From positions 32,798 through 96,797 of the forward strand of contig NZ_AJLJ01000067.1 in assembly GCF_000317245.1 (NCBI RefSeq): 64,000 nt of DNA. Reading direction: 5' to 3'. This DNA is from Fischerella muscicola SAG 1427-1 = PCC 73103 (GTDB lineage: Bacteria; Cyanobacteriota; Cyanobacteriia; Cyanobacteriales; Nostocaceae). Position 1 is the stretch's first letter. Every line of letters starts with the position of its first letter. This document shows positions 21,060 through 30,184 of the stretch, in pieces. The notes under the pieces were generated by a model. That model searched no databases and was not told the origin of the DNA. It saw only the letters and a program-made list of their open reading frames with translations. The position numbers and the translations under genes were made by a program.

Positions 21060-21245
21060 GGGAAAGGGGATTGGGGGAAGGGGATCGGGGATAAGGGATT
21101 GGGAATCGGGGAAAGGGGATTGGGGATAAGGGATTGGGAATCGGGGATTGGGAATTGGGAATCGGGGATTGGGAATTGGGAATCGGGAATCGGGGAAAGG
21201 GGATTAGGGATAAGGGATTGGGAATCGGGGATTGGGAATTGGGCA
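21060..21245. repeat. GGGATTGGGAAT-type short tandem repeat tract
   Basis: About 185 bp built from GGGATTGG, GGGAATC and GGGGATAAG variants, followed by pyrimidine-rich counterparts to about 21345 (CCCTGCTCCC, CCCCGATCCC). The purine strand is G-rich enough to suggest unusual DNA or RNA structure. Open frames across it on both strands are composition artefacts. It abuts the start codon of the SGNH gene. Confidence 0.85.
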
Positions 21246-21508
21246 TTATTGGCTATTCTCCCTGCTCCCTGCTCCCTTGTCCTCCTTGTCCCCTTTCCCC
21301 GATCCCCGATCCCTGACCCCCTATACCCTATTCCCTAATCACTTGTAAACTAGAACCATAGAATTATCCACCAAGAAGTTTTAACACTTTTGTTAACTTG
21401 ATTAATTTGCAAAATGGCTAAATATTAATAATTTAAGCTCATCAACTTTAGAGCTTTGTTTAATTTTGCTACCTAATATTGATTTCCTCCAGAACACGAA
21501 AATTACTT

Positions 21509-21739
21509 ATGCAAGCTACTAATTCACAATCTTCAGCCAATTCAGGACTTAATTTGGGTTTATTTACCATTTCCCAATCTTTGCTTTTGCAAATGGGTAC
21601 AGCATCAGTCATGATGTTGCTATTAGCAGAGAAAGCCACCTCAGAAACATTACAAGCTCTTGGGGAAGCAAGTGAAGAATTATTTCGTGGCGATCGCCTT
21701 CCCATCCTTGACTTTCCAGAGCAAAATCTAGAAAATTAG
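21509..21739 (+). CDS. Small hypothetical protein upstream of ppc
   Basis: About 76 aa from ATG 21509. It has a hydrophobic stretch (LFTISQSLLLQMGTASVMML) followed by an Ala/Glu-rich helix (EKATSETLQALGEASEELF) and an acidic tail. I do not recognise the family. Codon use and composition look genuine, and it sits 109 bp upstream of ppc on the same strand, so cotranscription is possible. A longer frame from 21479 is less likely because the domain-like part begins at MQATNSQ. No clear ribosome site. Confidence 0.6.
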   Translation: MQATNSQSSANSGLNLGLFTISQSLLLQMGTASVMMLLLAEKATSETLQALGEASEELFRGDRLPILDFPEQNLEN

Positions 21740-21848
21740 CGTCAAATATTATACTAGTTTTTCTCAAAATTATTGTGGCAAATTCCATGACGGTCAAGAG
21801 CAAAACCTGAAATCATAAAAAGTAATTGGCTTTACCAGAACACAACAT

Positions 21849-24800
21849 ATGAGTTCTCTTTTATACTTTTTCGCCCAGGAAGTGAATATCTACCCCGCCT
21901 CTGATTTATTTTTGCGCCATCGGCTACAAATAGTAGAAGAATTGTGGGAGTCCGTACTCCGGCAAGAATGCGGTCAAAAAATGGTAGATCTTTTGCGTCA
22001 ATTACGTGATTTGTGTTCACCAGAAGGACAAGCAACTCTTGACCAAGCCTCCTCTGTATTTAAATTAATTGAGCAGTTAAATATTAACGAAGCTATCCGG
22101 GCAACTCGTGCTTTTGCATTGTACTTCCAGCTGATCAACATCATAGAGCAGGACTACGAACAACGGCAGCAAATGACCCGCTATGAGGCGGTCAGTGAAC
22201 CAGGAACTCAGGAAATAGCAAACACAATTTCCTCTCCAAATTCTGAAGCTTCAGAAAATTGTCTTAACAGTGGTGTGGGGACAGAATTGTTAAGCAAGAG
22301 TTGGCAAGCCAATCCAAATAGGAAAAGTAAAGACACTTTCGCTACTTTATTTCCCCAGTTATACCAGCTAAACGTACCACCACAACAAATTCAACGCCTA
22401 ATTGCCCAATTGGATGTGCAATTAGTGTTTACTGCTCACCCCACGGAAATTGTTCGTCATACCATCCGCGATAAACAGCGACGAGTGGTAAATTTGCTGC
22501 AACAACTTGATCTTGCAGAAAAACGTGTGGGAAACCCTGATTATGCTTGGGAAGTCGCAGAACTACGGGAACAGTTAATCCAAGAAATTCGCCTCTGGTG
22601 GCGTACTGATGAGTTACATCAGTTTAAACCCTCTGTACTGGATGAAGTAGATTATGCCCTGCACTATTTCCAAGAAGTCTTATTTGATGCAATTCCCCAA
22701 CTTTACAAACGCTTCAAATACACTTTGGCTAATACTTTTCCCTGGTTAGAACCACCAAGTAAGAACTTTTGCAAGTTTGGTTCTTGGGTAGGTGCAGACA
22801 GAGATGGGAATCCGTCAGTCACTCCAGAAATTACCTGGGAGACTGCTTGTTATCAGCGCACAATCGTTTTGGAAAGATATATTCAATCAGTAAAACGACT
22901 AATTAATTTATTGAGTGTGTCGCTGCATTGGAGTGATGTCTTGCCAGATTTACTGGAATCATTAGAAATAGACCAATCGCAGTTAAGTGAAGTTTACGAC
23001 GAATTAGCACTGCGTTATCGCCAAGAACCCTATCGCTTAAAAATGTCCTATTTGCTGAAGCGACTGGAAAATACACGCGATCGCAACGTAGCTTTATACA
23101 CGAGAGAGACACCCAAAACCGAAGTTCCTACTTATCGTTCGGGAGAAGAATTTTTAGCCGAATTACGTTTAATTGAACGTAACTTAGCAGAAACAGGACT
23201 CAACTGTCAGGAATTAGAAAACCTGATTTGCCAAGTAGAAATTTTTGGTTTTAACTTGACTTGTTTGGATATCCGACAAGAATCAACCCGTCATTCGGAT
23301 GCTTTAAATGAGATTCTAGAATACTTTGGAATTTTAAAGTCTTCTTACAACGAACTCACAGAGGAAGAGAAAGTAACTTGGTTAGTCGGAGAATTGCAAA
23401 CTCGCCGTCCCTTAATTCCCGCCGAACTACCATTTTCACCAAAAACCAACGATATTATCGAAACTCTGCGGGTAGTGCGATCGCTACAACGTGAGTTTGG
23501 TAATAATATTTGCAAAACCTACATCATTAGTATGTGTCGCCAAGTCAGCGACGTCCTGGAAGTCTTACTATTCGCCAAAGAAGCAGGGCTTTACGATCCT
23601 GGAACAGCAGTAGGTACGATTCAAGTAGTTCCTCTATTTGAAACTGTAGAAGACTTGCAACGCTCCCGCAGTGTCATGCAACAACTATTTGAACTACCTT
23701 TATATCGCGCCTTATTAGCTGGAGGTTACGCTGAAATCGAGAAAAACACGGAGACAAAGGGACGCGCTGACGCAGACAAATCTTCTGTCACCACCTTCCA
23801 CTGTCCCCTGACTCCTAACCTCCAAGAAGTCATGCTGGGGTATTCTGACAGTAACAAAGACTCTGGCTTTTTAAGTAGCAACTGGGAAATTCACAAAGCC
23901 CAAAAATCACTACAGCAAATAGCTGAGAATTATGGTGTGACTTTGCGGATTTTCCACGGGCGCGGTGGTTCTGTCGGACGTGGAGGTGGCCCAGCTTACG
24001 AGGCGATTTTGGCACAGCCTGGTCATAGTATTAATGGGCGGATCAAAATTACCGAACAAGGGGAAGTGTTGGCTTCTAAATATTCCTTGCGAGACTTAGC
24101 GCTGTACAATTTGGAAACAGTGACAACTGCTGTCATTCAAGCCAGCCTGCTGAAAACAGGGTTTGATGATATTCAACCTTGGAATGAAATTATGGAAGAA
24201 TTAGCAGTGCGATCGCGCATTCATTATCGTTCGCTGATCTACGAACAACCAGATTTTATCGACTTCTTCCATCAAGTTACACCCATCGAAGAAATTAGTC
24301 TCCTCCAAATTAGCTCTCGTCCAGCTCGTCGTCCTTCTGGTAAAAAAGACTTAAGCAGTCTGCGAGCGATTCCTTGGGTATTTAGTTGGACACAAACACG
24401 ATTCTTGCTCCCTTCTTGGTACGGTGTTGGTACAGCTTTGCAAGAGTTTTTAAACGAAGAACCGGAAGAAAACTTGCAATTACTACGCTATTTTTATATG
24501 AAATGGCCCTTCTTCAAGATGGTAATTTCCAAAGCAGAAATGACTTTGGCAAAAGTAGATTTGCAAATGGCACGGCGTTATGTCGAAGAGTTATCTGATC
24601 CGGAAGATAAACCCCGTTTCGAGAAATTATTTGAACAGATCGCCAATGAATACTATCTCACACGGGAATTAGTGCTAAAAATCACCGAACACCAACGACT
24701 TTTAGATGGCGATCCTGTCTTACAGCGATCAGTACAGTTACGCAATGGTACAATTGTACCACTAGGATTTATTCAGGTTTCCCTCCTCAAGCGCCTACGC

Positions 24801-24920
24801 CAGTCTAAGAATATAGCCACATCTGGAGTAATTCACTCACGATATAGTAAAGGCGAATTGCTGCGCGGCGCACTGTTAACAATTAATGGTATTGCTGCTG
24901 GTATGAGAAATACGGGTTGA
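21849..24920 (+). CDS. ppc: Phosphoenolpyruvate carboxylase
   Basis: 1023 aa, cytosolic. Carboxylates phosphoenolpyruvate with bicarbonate to oxaloacetate, the main anaplerotic reaction in cyanobacteria. The catalytic His motif [20 protein letters not shown] is near residue 196, the [12 protein letters not shown] loop is near residue 705, and the C-terminus ends in the family's NTG. Residues about 631-647 (bases 23743-23790; [12 protein letters not shown]) look like an inserted short repeat just before the conserved [11 protein letters not shown] motif, in a place where cyanobacterial PEPCs vary in length. Start ATG 21849. Confidence 0.97.
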   Translation: MSSLLYFFAQEVNIYPASDLFLRHRLQIVEELWESVLRQECGQKMVDLLRQLRDLCSPEGQATLDQASSVFKLIEQLNINEAIRATRAFALYFQLINIIEQDYEQRQQMTRYEAVSEPGTQEIANTISSPNSEASENCLNSGVGTELLSKSWQANPNRKSKDTFATLFPQLYQLNVPPQQIQRLIAQLDVQLVFTAHPTEIVRHTIRDKQRRVVNLLQQLDLAEKRVGNPDYAWEVAELREQLIQEIRLWWRTDELHQFKPSVLDEVDYALHYFQEVLFDAIPQLYKRFKYTLANTFPWLEPPSKNFCKFGSWVGADRDGNPSVTPEITWETACYQRTIVLERYIQSVKRLINLLSVSLHWSDVLPDLLESLEIDQSQLSEVYDELALRYRQEPYRLKMSYLLKRLENTRDRNVALYTRETPKTEVPTYRSGEEFLAELRLIERNLAETGLNCQELENLICQVEIFGFNLTCLDIRQESTRHSDALNEILEYFGILKSSYNELTEEEKVTWLVGELQTRRPLIPAELPFSPKTNDIIETLRVVRSLQREFGNNICKTYIISMCRQVSDVLEVLLFAKEAGLYDPGTAVGTIQVVPLFETVEDLQRSRSVMQQLFELPLYRALLAGGYAEIEKNTETKGRADADKSSVTTFHCPLTPNLQEVMLGYSDSNKDSGFLSSNWEIHKAQKSLQQIAENYGVTLRIFHGRGGSVGRGGGPAYEAILAQPGHSINGRIKITEQGEVLASKYSLRDLALYNLETVTTAVIQASLLKTGFDDIQPWNEIMEELAVRSRIHYRSLIYEQPDFIDFFHQVTPIEEISLLQISSRPARRPSGKKDLSSLRAIPWVFSWTQTRFLLPSWYGVGTALQEFLNEEPEENLQLLRYFYMKWPFFKMVISKAEMTLAKVDLQMARRYVEELSDPEDKPRFEKLFEQIANEYYLTRELVLKITEHQRLLDGDPVLQRSVQLRNGTIVPLGFIQVSLLKRLRQSKNIATSGVIHSRYSKGELLRGALLTINGIAAGMRNTG

Positions 24921-25243
24921 TGTATCAGGATTCTGTGAAACGATAATTGAGCGCTTGCGTTATCCGATTATCTTATCGGTTAAATTTGAATGCGATCATG
25001 CGATCGCAGCCTTAGTCAAAACTTTGGTTCCTCAACAGCACCAAGACAGCCAAAAAACTGAGAAATCTGCTTAATTATCAATCTACTTTTAGTAGACTTG
25101 TGCTAATAGCCCGCAGTTTACTTGCGGGCTTTTGAGTTTGCGCGTTTACGAGCAACTTAATTGCTTAGTCTGATAATATTTATTGAAGTCACATTAACTA
25201 CTCTACTGGCGCAAAGTCCTGCGCTGCTACCAGCAAATAAAGA
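24921..25243. other. Gap downstream of ppc: possible gene remnant and structured element
   Basis: 323 bp. A frame without ATG from about 24921 to the TAA near 25074 reads IERLRYPIILSVKFECDHAI and onward; it looks protein-like but has only a TTG start, so I regard it as a doubtful small gene or remnant. A two-hairpin element follows at 25082-25129 and probably also ends the ppc transcript (AGCCCGCA/TGCGGGCT then TTTT). Confidence 0.35.
25082..25130. repeat. Modular hairpin element (right half), also a likely terminator
   Basis: Hairpin TCTAC-TTTTA-GTAGA, then the shared linker GACTTGTGCTAATAGCC, then hairpin CCGCA/TGCGG and GGC, followed by TTTT. The order hairpin, GACTTNNGCTATTAGCC, hairpin, GGC is shared with copies at 36826-36874, 48090-48141, 55866-55988 and 62776-62896. 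Confidence 0.75.
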
Positions 25244-25495
25244 ATGGCTAAAAACCGAATTCTAATTTGTACCTTTTTTGCTTTACTGTCTGGCTTTTTC
25301 AGTGGTTTCATTGGAGGCCAAATCAGCTTAAGTCTTCATAGTCAAAAATGTCAAAACCAAGCCTGGGGCTTCAAGCAGGCGTGTAGTGCTTGGGTAACAC
25401 CAGGAGCAATTTGGCAAGGTAGCACAACAGGATTATGGACTGGCACAATTTTGGGGGCGTTTGTTGGTGGTTTGGTGACACGCCCCCAAAGGTGA
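25244..25495 (+). CDS. Small hypothetical membrane protein
   Basis: 83 aa. Two glycine-rich hydrophobic segments (about residues 6-28, ILICTFFALLSGFFSGFIGG, and about 58-77, TTGLWTGTILGAFVGGLV) separated by a loop with two cysteines (KCQNQAWGFKQACSAW). I do not recognise a family. ATG 25244 is preceded by AAAGA. It stands alone between ppc and a repeat region. Two symmetric Gly-rich spans and the conserved-looking Cys/Trp loop argue for a real gene, but no homology evidence is available. Confidence 0.55.
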   Translation: MAKNRILICTFFALLSGFFSGFIGGQISLSLHSQKCQNQAWGFKQACSAWVTPGAIWQGSTTGLWTGTILGAFVGGLVTRPQR

Positions 25496-25513
25496 GAAGT
25501 TGGGCATTGGGGA

Positions 25514-25632
25514 GCCAGTGCGGTGGACGGGTTCCCAAGGACTGGAGCCGGAGCCTGTATCCGGCTAGGAAAGTCCGTCGGCATAAAGGAGACAGTACGC
25601 CCTTGCGGGTTAAGAGCGTTGTAGTACCTGTC
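25514..25632. repeat. Compound copy of the GCCAGTGC...GCACCTGGC palindrome family
   Basis: A complete copy at 25591-25632 starts GACAGTACGCCC and ends GTTGTAGTACCTGTC. It is preceded by a half copy (GCCAGTGCGGTGG, 25514-25526) and a hairpin at about 25540-25576 (AGCCGGA/TCCGGCT nested in GGACT/AGTCC). Compared with 3980-4021, the stem changes GCC/GGC to GAC/GTC and TGC/GCA to TAC/GTA, i.e. both sides change together. Confidence 0.75.
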
Positions 25633-25687
25633 GTCACGTGGCGTCACGTGGCGTCATTGGAAATAACCAAAAACCAACAACAAACAA

Positions 25688-26071
25688 TTACCCTTCTGCT
25701 TCCTGTTTCCTACTTTTTGCCTTCAAGTCAGTCCAAGCATTAATGCTGGTATCAAAGCATCGCCAAGAGCCGTCTTTGTTTTCTTGGTAGCAAAACAAGC
25801 AGCGATCGCTAGCATTGAAGTCATCTGTTAAATAATATACCATGCCTCGAAAAGGGTAGGTTTTGCGACTCAATCGCTTGGCTACGGCTTGATTAGGACA
25901 TTCCACCATAAACACAGGTTGTCCATCAAGATGAGTCAAAGAGAAGATGCACATCCGCAAAATTGCTCTTAGCCAGCTTTCTGAGTTTTCAAAATAATCA
26001 TCAATAATTTTATTGGTCAGAGCTTTTTCTAGGGTACGGTCTTTTTTTTGAGGAGTATGAGGTTCAGACAT
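25688..26071 (-). CDS. Hypothetical protein, about 127 aa
   Basis: Soluble, mixed composition: an N-terminal helix region (RTLEKALTNKIIDDYFENSESWLRAIL), then strands such as QPVFMVECPNQAVAKRLSRK and DDFNASDRCLFCYQ. I do not recognise the family. ATG 26071 (MSEPHTPQ) is preferred to the TTG 18 bases upstream because GGTGG lies about 6 bases before it. Divergent from the 101-aa gene at 26397. Composition is like that of the neighbouring genes. Confidence 0.7.
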   Translation of the reverse strand: MSEPHTPQKKDRTLEKALTNKIIDDYFENSESWLRAILRMCIFSLTHLDGQPVFMVECPNQAVAKRLSRKTYPFRGMVYYLTDDFNASDRCLFCYQENKDGSWRCFDTSINAWTDLKAKSRKQEAEG

Positions 26072-26396
26072 TGCACCACCTATGACCAAAACAATTGTGA
26101 ATTTCGGTATCGGAATTTAGAACTTAGAATTAACTTCCAAAATTCCGAATAGTCAATTTTAAATTAGATTGACTATACCTTTGGTTAGAGATTAAACCAA
26201 AAATTTTATATATACAAGCGTATACGAAAATATACGGCAATACCCTGGATATTATTATCTAGTTTTTGTTGATTCTTCTGCATCAAATCTGCTTAGGAAC
26301 AGGCTTTTATAAAAATTAGGAGTCTGGAAAAAATCTCTAATACTGAGTGTCCTTATACTTGGTAAAATCCAAGTGTAACGATAAAGTGATATAGTC
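26072..26396. other. Divergent intergenic region with two small inverted repeats
   Basis: 325 bp, AT-rich, between two divergent unknown genes. Inverted repeats TTTGGTT/AACCAAA (26180-26201) and CGTATA/TATACG (26219-26236) are possible operators or hairpins. No gene seen. Confidence 0.5.
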
Positions 26397-26702
26397 ATGA
26401 CTACCGGAAGCAACGAAGTTCAGCCCATGACTAAGGGTGCTGATGCTGTTGATGAGGCGATCGCCCAAGGAATTGATTTTGACGGTACTCCCATTCCATC
26501 TGCCAAACTGGAACTTTATCATCAAGTCATGGGATTAGAGGCAAATAGACAGCGTAGTGGCGTTAGTAATACTATGCGATCGCGCATAGTCAGGATCGGT
26601 GCTAAACATATTCCCCAAGATGAACTCAACCAAAAGCTAGTAGACGCTGGCTTCGCACCTCTTAAGGAAAAAGAAATCGCCTTTTTTTACGGTGGCAAAT
26701 AA
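26397..26702 (+). CDS. Hypothetical protein, 101 aa
   Basis: Soluble, no membrane segment. N-terminal GADAVDEAIAQGIDFDGTPIP, then a basic stretch NRQRSGVSNTMRSRIVRIGA, and a C-terminal KHIPQDELNQKLVDAGFAPL ending in FFYGGK. It reads like a compact conserved cyanobacterial protein, but I cannot name the family; the basic middle might contact nucleic acid (inference). ATG 26397. Ends 45 bases before a good intrinsic terminator. Confidence 0.75.
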   Translation: MTTGSNEVQPMTKGADAVDEAIAQGIDFDGTPIPSAKLELYHQVMGLEANRQRSGVSNTMRSRIVRIGAKHIPQDELNQKLVDAGFAPLKEKEIAFFYGGK

Positions 26703-26747
26703 AATTAGCTTGCATTATGATAACAAGACATATATAATAAGCACGCA

Positions 26748-26770
26748 GGCTTTATCTAAAGCCTTTTTTT
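26748..26770 (+). terminator. Intrinsic terminator before tRNA-Arg
   Basis: AGGCTT-TATCT-AAGCCT stem-loop followed directly by seven T residues (26764-26770). Ends the transcript of the 101-aa gene, five bases before the tRNA. Confidence 0.75.
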
Positions 26771-26774
26771 ATGT

Positions 26775-26847
26775 GGGCGCGTAGCTCAGTGGATAGAGCC
26801 ACGGATTTCTAATCCGTTGGTCGCAGGTTCAAATCCTGCCGCGCTCG
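26775..26847 (+). tRNA. trnR-UCU: tRNA-Arg (anticodon UCU)
   Basis: Full cloverleaf: acceptor GGGCGCG pairs with CGCGCTC (one G-U), D arm GCTC/GAGC, anticodon stem ACGGA/TCCGT with loop TTTCTAA giving anticodon UCU (reads AGA), and T arm GCAGG-TTCAAAT-CCTGC, discriminator G. 73 nt without encoded CCA and without an intron. Confidence 0.97.
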
Positions 26848-26918
26848 TTTGAAATGAAAAAAATAATCAAAACCTAAGCTATGGTAGATTAATTTCTAAC
26901 ATAAAAGCTATATGTAAA

Positions 26919-27566
26919 ATGCATCACACAAAAGACAAGGGAGATATCGCAGCTGCTAAAGCAATAGCAGATTTGGTTGATAAAGGTTATTCTGTTTTTA
27001 CTCCAGTTGTATGTGAGCATTTACCGTTTGATTTAATCGCTTATAAAGATGGGCAATCCTATAGAATTCAAGCCAAATATAATAGTCAAGGTGCAGTTAA
27101 AAATAAAACCAGTTGGACAGATAAAAACGGTTGTCATGAGAAAAAATACAAAACTGAAGACTTTGATTTTTATGCCCTTTATTTGCCAGAAATAAATCAA
27201 GTAATTTATCCATCCATTAAGTTTGGTGGTTGTAAAATCAGGACAACACCCCCCAAATCACCCAGCCCGTTTTACTGGTGGGAAGACTTTATAGGTTTTA
27301 CAGAAGACGCACCGAAACGAAATTATAAAGAATTCGGAGTTGATTTAACAACTAGAAAAGTTAACCTAGACTCAAGAATTCACACCAGAAAAGTAGAAAG
27401 ACCATCCAAAGAAGAACTGCAAAAATTAGTATGGGAAAAACCAACAACACAAATAGCCAAAGACTTCGGTGTATCTGACAAGGCGGTAGAAAAATGGTGT
27501 AAAGTTTATGGAGTTGAAAAACCACCCAGAGGTTATTGGGTTAAGAAAATTTACGAGAAAATATAA
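26919..27566 (+). CDS. PD-(D/E)XK endonuclease of the group I intron-associated type, with C-terminal HTH
   Basis: 215 aa. N-terminal nuclease fold: KGDIAAAKAIADLVDKGY helix, then LPFDLIAYKDGQSYRIQAKY, giving Asp38 and Gln51-x-Lys53. This resembles the I-Ssp6803I-like family (group I intron PD-(D/E)XK endonucleases). Residues about 165-200 (TTQIAKDFGVSDKAVEKWCK) form a helix-turn-helix that would contact DNA. It starts 71 bp after an uninterrupted tRNA-Arg gene and no intron core is evident, so it is a free-standing homing-type nuclease. Catalytic activity is inferred from motif order only. Confidence 0.78.
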   Translation: MHHTKDKGDIAAAKAIADLVDKGYSVFTPVVCEHLPFDLIAYKDGQSYRIQAKYNSQGAVKNKTSWTDKNGCHEKKYKTEDFDFYALYLPEINQVIYPSIKFGGCKIRTTPPKSPSPFYWWEDFIGFTEDAPKRNYKEFGVDLTTRKVNLDSRIHTRKVERPSKEELQKLVWEKPTTQIAKDFGVSDKAVEKWCKVYGVEKPPRGYWVKKIYEKI

Positions 27567-27667
27567 AAAATTATTAAATAATTTACCAAGCAGCAAACTC
27601 CAAGTTAGGGTAGCAAAATTGACTCTCAAATCTAGTTATAATTTCTAACCTAACAGGAGTTTACAAT

Positions 27668-28534
27668 ATGCCAATGACCCTGATTAAGGGCAACTATAGA
27701 GTTGTGAAAGCTGCTCCTGACGGTGATTCTGTCCGATTTTATCCTGATAATGTTGAAAACTGGAAGAAATTACCTACACGAATCCAAACTAACCATTCTG
27801 GCGGCGCACAGTTACGTCTGGATAGTATTGATGCTCTGGAAACACATTTTCAAACGAAGGTAGGCAGTTTGGGTACGCAGCATCAACCACTAGAATATGC
27901 TCATGCTGCTGCGAGTGAGTTGTTAAAATTTTTGGGATTTAAAAATATTATCCGTAATTCTAGAGAAATAGTTACTAAAGCAGAACCAGAACAAGTTCCT
28001 GGTTTTATTCTCACCCGCTTTGCAGATGCTTATGGTAGAAGTGTAGCTTTTGCCTTTAAAGGAGAATCAGAAGCTGAGGACGGGAGTAGTGTTTTCTTCG
28101 ATAAATCTCTAGTGAAAAAAAGCGCTAATTATCATCTGATCTCAAAGGGGTTAGTTTACCCAACTTTTTATTCCAAATTATATCCAGATATCCGTAAACA
28201 ATTAACTATTGCAGCAGAAAAAGCTCGTCAAGATCAGAAAGGTTTGTGGCAAGTAGATCAAACTAATGCAGGTTTTATTTTAGAGACATTAGAAACAATC
28301 ACTGACAAAGTTGTAATCCTACCTAAATTGTATAGACGTCTACTTAGTTATCTTGGCATTAATGATGGCAGTGTATCTTTAGCAGGTTTTTCCAACTACC
28401 TTAAATCTGTAGATGACAAACTGATTATTATTACCGAAGGTCATGTGACAGGATTTGATTATGTGGTTGAAGTTGATGGTCAAAATCTAAAGTTAAATTA
28501 CCAGCCTGAAGATTTGGTATTTATTGAAAAATAA
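27668..28534 (+). CDS. SNase-like (thermonuclease family) protein
   Basis: 288 aa. N-terminal half resembles staphylococcal nuclease OB-fold proteins: RVVKAAPDGDSVRFYPDN, then AQLRLDSIDALETHF (the Arg/Asp pair of the active site region), and AEKARQDQKGLWQVD, where family members have AR...GLW. The C-terminal about 90 residues (ILPKLYRRLLSYLGINDGS onward) are an extra domain I do not recognise. No signal peptide is visible, so it may act in the cytosol. Start ATG 27668 with AGGAG about 12 bases upstream. It lies 101 bp after the homing-type nuclease gene. Confidence 0.75.
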   Translation: MPMTLIKGNYRVVKAAPDGDSVRFYPDNVENWKKLPTRIQTNHSGGAQLRLDSIDALETHFQTKVGSLGTQHQPLEYAHAAASELLKFLGFKNIIRNSREIVTKAEPEQVPGFILTRFADAYGRSVAFAFKGESEAEDGSSVFFDKSLVKKSANYHLISKGLVYPTFYSKLYPDIRKQLTIAAEKARQDQKGLWQVDQTNAGFILETLETITDKVVILPKLYRRLLSYLGINDGSVSLAGFSNYLKSVDDKLIIITEGHVTGFDYVVEVDGQNLKLNYQPEDLVFIEK

Positions 28535-28577
28535 GTACTCAGCATAAACTGCCTATACCAAAAAATATGTAAACTCT

Positions 28578-28629
28578 TTGTGTCTTGGTGTCTTAGTGGT
28601 TAAAAATTTTTTACCACCAAGGCACAAAC
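28578..28629. repeat. Long imperfect hairpin downstream of the SNase gene
   Basis: TTTGTGTCTTGGTG (28578-28591) pairs with CACCAAGGCACAAA (28616-28629) around an AT-rich loop. This is a common style of cyanobacterial intergenic repeat; it could also act as a terminator for the SNase gene. Confidence 0.6.
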
Positions 28630-28691
28630 TCACCAAGTATTTTCAAGATAGTTCGTGATCAGTCAAATAACTATTAACTAATAACAAATTT

Positions 28692-28715
28692 AGAGACGTA
28701 CCATGGTACGTCTCT
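28692..28715. repeat. Perfect 24-bp palindrome (AGAGACG...CGTCTCT family)
   Basis: Arms AGAGACGTACCA and TGGTACGTCTCT are exact complements. Outer part AGAGACG/CGTCTCT is shared with palindromes at 38002-38023, 61689-61708 and 62271-62292, while the inner part differs. Confidence 0.8.
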
Positions 28716-28824
28716 CCAACAAATAATCACTAAGCACTAACTAATTCTTTATTTCCCCTACATCCTCTTGGGCAATAAGGTTTTTTGTGCTTACATATAA
28801 AGAGGTGAAGTTTTGTAAAGAACA

Positions 28825-29484
28825 TTGACTGCTACTTTTACACCGACAAACAACTTAACATTGCCAACGGGGTGGCACCGTCTCACTCCAATATGGCAAG
28901 GTGGGGAGGAAGTTATTCAACAAGGTTTGCCACATGCTCAACTAGCACCAGCTTGGCAATTGTTGCTTTTAGGTGACGGCTCCCCAACTAGACACTTACA
29001 ACTGCTCACAAGTGAGCCAACAGAAGTAGATGTCATTGACATGTCATTGGTTGGCATGGATTTAGATAGCGCTCCTGATTTAATCAAAGCTGTACCAGGA
29101 CCAAGACTGCGACGCCAAGTATGGCTACGTACTGCTTCTGGGCAAAGACTAGCCTATGCTACTTCATGGTGGGAAGCCTCTCATGTGGATGAATACTTAC
29201 AAAATCGTTCACTACCTATTTGGGCGAGTTTAGCTCGTCTTCGCACAGAATTGTATCGAGATATCCAAGGAATATATCATGGTTACTCAGATGCATTACA
29301 GTCTGGTTTTAATGAGGAAGGGCCATTTTGGGGACGTCATTATTTGTTTTGGCATCATGGACAGCCGTTAACTTTAATTTACGAAGTATTTTCGCCTTAT
29401 TTAACAAAGTACTTGGGATCAACCCAGTTATTGCCAAAAGATAAAGAGCAGGAGACAAAAAAGTTGTTAGTTAATGAACACTGA
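28825..29484 (+). CDS. Chorismate lyase (UbiC/Ycf21-like, DUF98)
   Basis: 219 aa. Predicted to release pyruvate from chorismate to give 4-hydroxybenzoate, the ring precursor of plastoquinone in cyanobacteria. Visible features: GDGSPTRHLQLLTSEP, GPRLRRQVWLRTASGQRLAYATSWW and, near the end, GRHYLFWHHGQPLTLIYEVFSP, which carries the conserved acidic residue of the family. It opens with TTG at 28825; there is an in-frame stop nine bases upstream and no nearby ATG, so TTG is the probable start (AGAGGTGAAG lies about 15 bases before it). Its 3' end overlaps the next gene by 11 bases. Confidence 0.85.
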   Translation: MTATFTPTNNLTLPTGWHRLTPIWQGGEEVIQQGLPHAQLAPAWQLLLLGDGSPTRHLQLLTSEPTEVDVIDMSLVGMDLDSAPDLIKAVPGPRLRRQVWLRTASGQRLAYATSWWEASHVDEYLQNRSLPIWASLARLRTELYRDIQGIYHGYSDALQSGFNEEGPFWGRHYLFWHHGQPLTLIYEVFSPYLTKYLGSTQLLPKDKEQETKKLLVNEH

Positions 29485-30184
29485 CATTTTGGCAGAGCAA
29501 ATTGAATACTACCGTCAACGTGCCTCAGAATACGATGAGTGGTTTTTGCGTCAGGGACGCTACGATCGCGGTGATCAGCATCGTCAGCAGTGGTTTTCTG
29601 AAGTCGCCGAAGTAAAAGCATCTCTTCACAATGCTGCACCATCGGGGGATATTTTAGAACTAGCTTGCGGGACTGGATTATGGACTCAACACTTGGTATC
29701 TTTGGGTACACACGTGACTGCGGTAGATGCTTCTTCTGAAGTCATTGCTTTGAATCAGCAACGTGTTGGTTCTGCCTCTGTAGAGTATATAGTTGCCGAC
29801 TTGTTTGACTGGTTTCCTGCTCAACAGTTTGATTTTATATTCTTCGGATTTTGGCTATCGCATGTCCCGATGGAAAGGTTTGTGGCTTTCTGGCAGATGG
29901 TTAAGGAGGCGCTCAAAACTAATGGTCGCGTTTTTTTTGTAGACAGCTTGCTTAACCAGGAATCAACAGCGCGAAATCATCGAACTTTACATCAACAAGG
30001 ATATTCAGAGAGAAAGTTAAATGATGGGCGAACATATCGTGTTGTGAAAATTTTCCATGAACCACTTCAATTAGAGAAATCTTTGCAAAATTTAGGTTGG
30101 TCTGGTAGTGTAAATTACACTGCAAACTACTTTCTTTACAGTTTGGTTTATCCTAGCGATCGCAGCCTCAAAAATTCTCCATAA
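29474..30184 (+). CDS. Class I SAM-dependent methyltransferase
   Basis: 236 aa. Motif I ILELACGTGLWTQHL (around residue 60), acidic residue after strand 2 in VTAVDASSEV, then VEYIVADLFDWF and FDFIFFGFWLSHVP. A Rossmann methyltransferase with a conserved-looking N-terminus (EYYRQRASEYDEWFLRQGRYDRG). The substrate cannot be told from sequence. Overlap with the chorismate lyase gene by 11 bases implies translational coupling, so a role in quinone-ring chemistry is possible but unproven; many such enzymes act elsewhere. ATG 29474. Confidence 0.88.
   Translation: MNTDILAEQIEYYRQRASEYDEWFLRQGRYDRGDQHRQQWFSEVAEVKASLHNAAPSGDILELACGTGLWTQHLVSLGTHVTAVDASSEVIALNQQRVGSASVEYIVADLFDWFPAQQFDFIFFGFWLSHVPMERFVAFWQMVKEALKTNGRVFFVDSLLNQESTARNHRTLHQQGYSERKLNDGRTYRVVKIFHEPLQLEKSLQNLGWSGSVNYTANYFLYSLVYPSDRSLKNSP

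Noticed and set aside
21060..21345. Open frames across the GGGATTGGGAAT tract
   Set aside because: Low-complexity translation of a short tandem repeat; open on both strands.
26775..26918. Group I intron remnant between tRNA-Arg and the nuclease gene
   Set aside because: The 71-bp gap is too short for an intron core and the tRNA is uninterrupted; no P/Q/R/S elements could be recognised.
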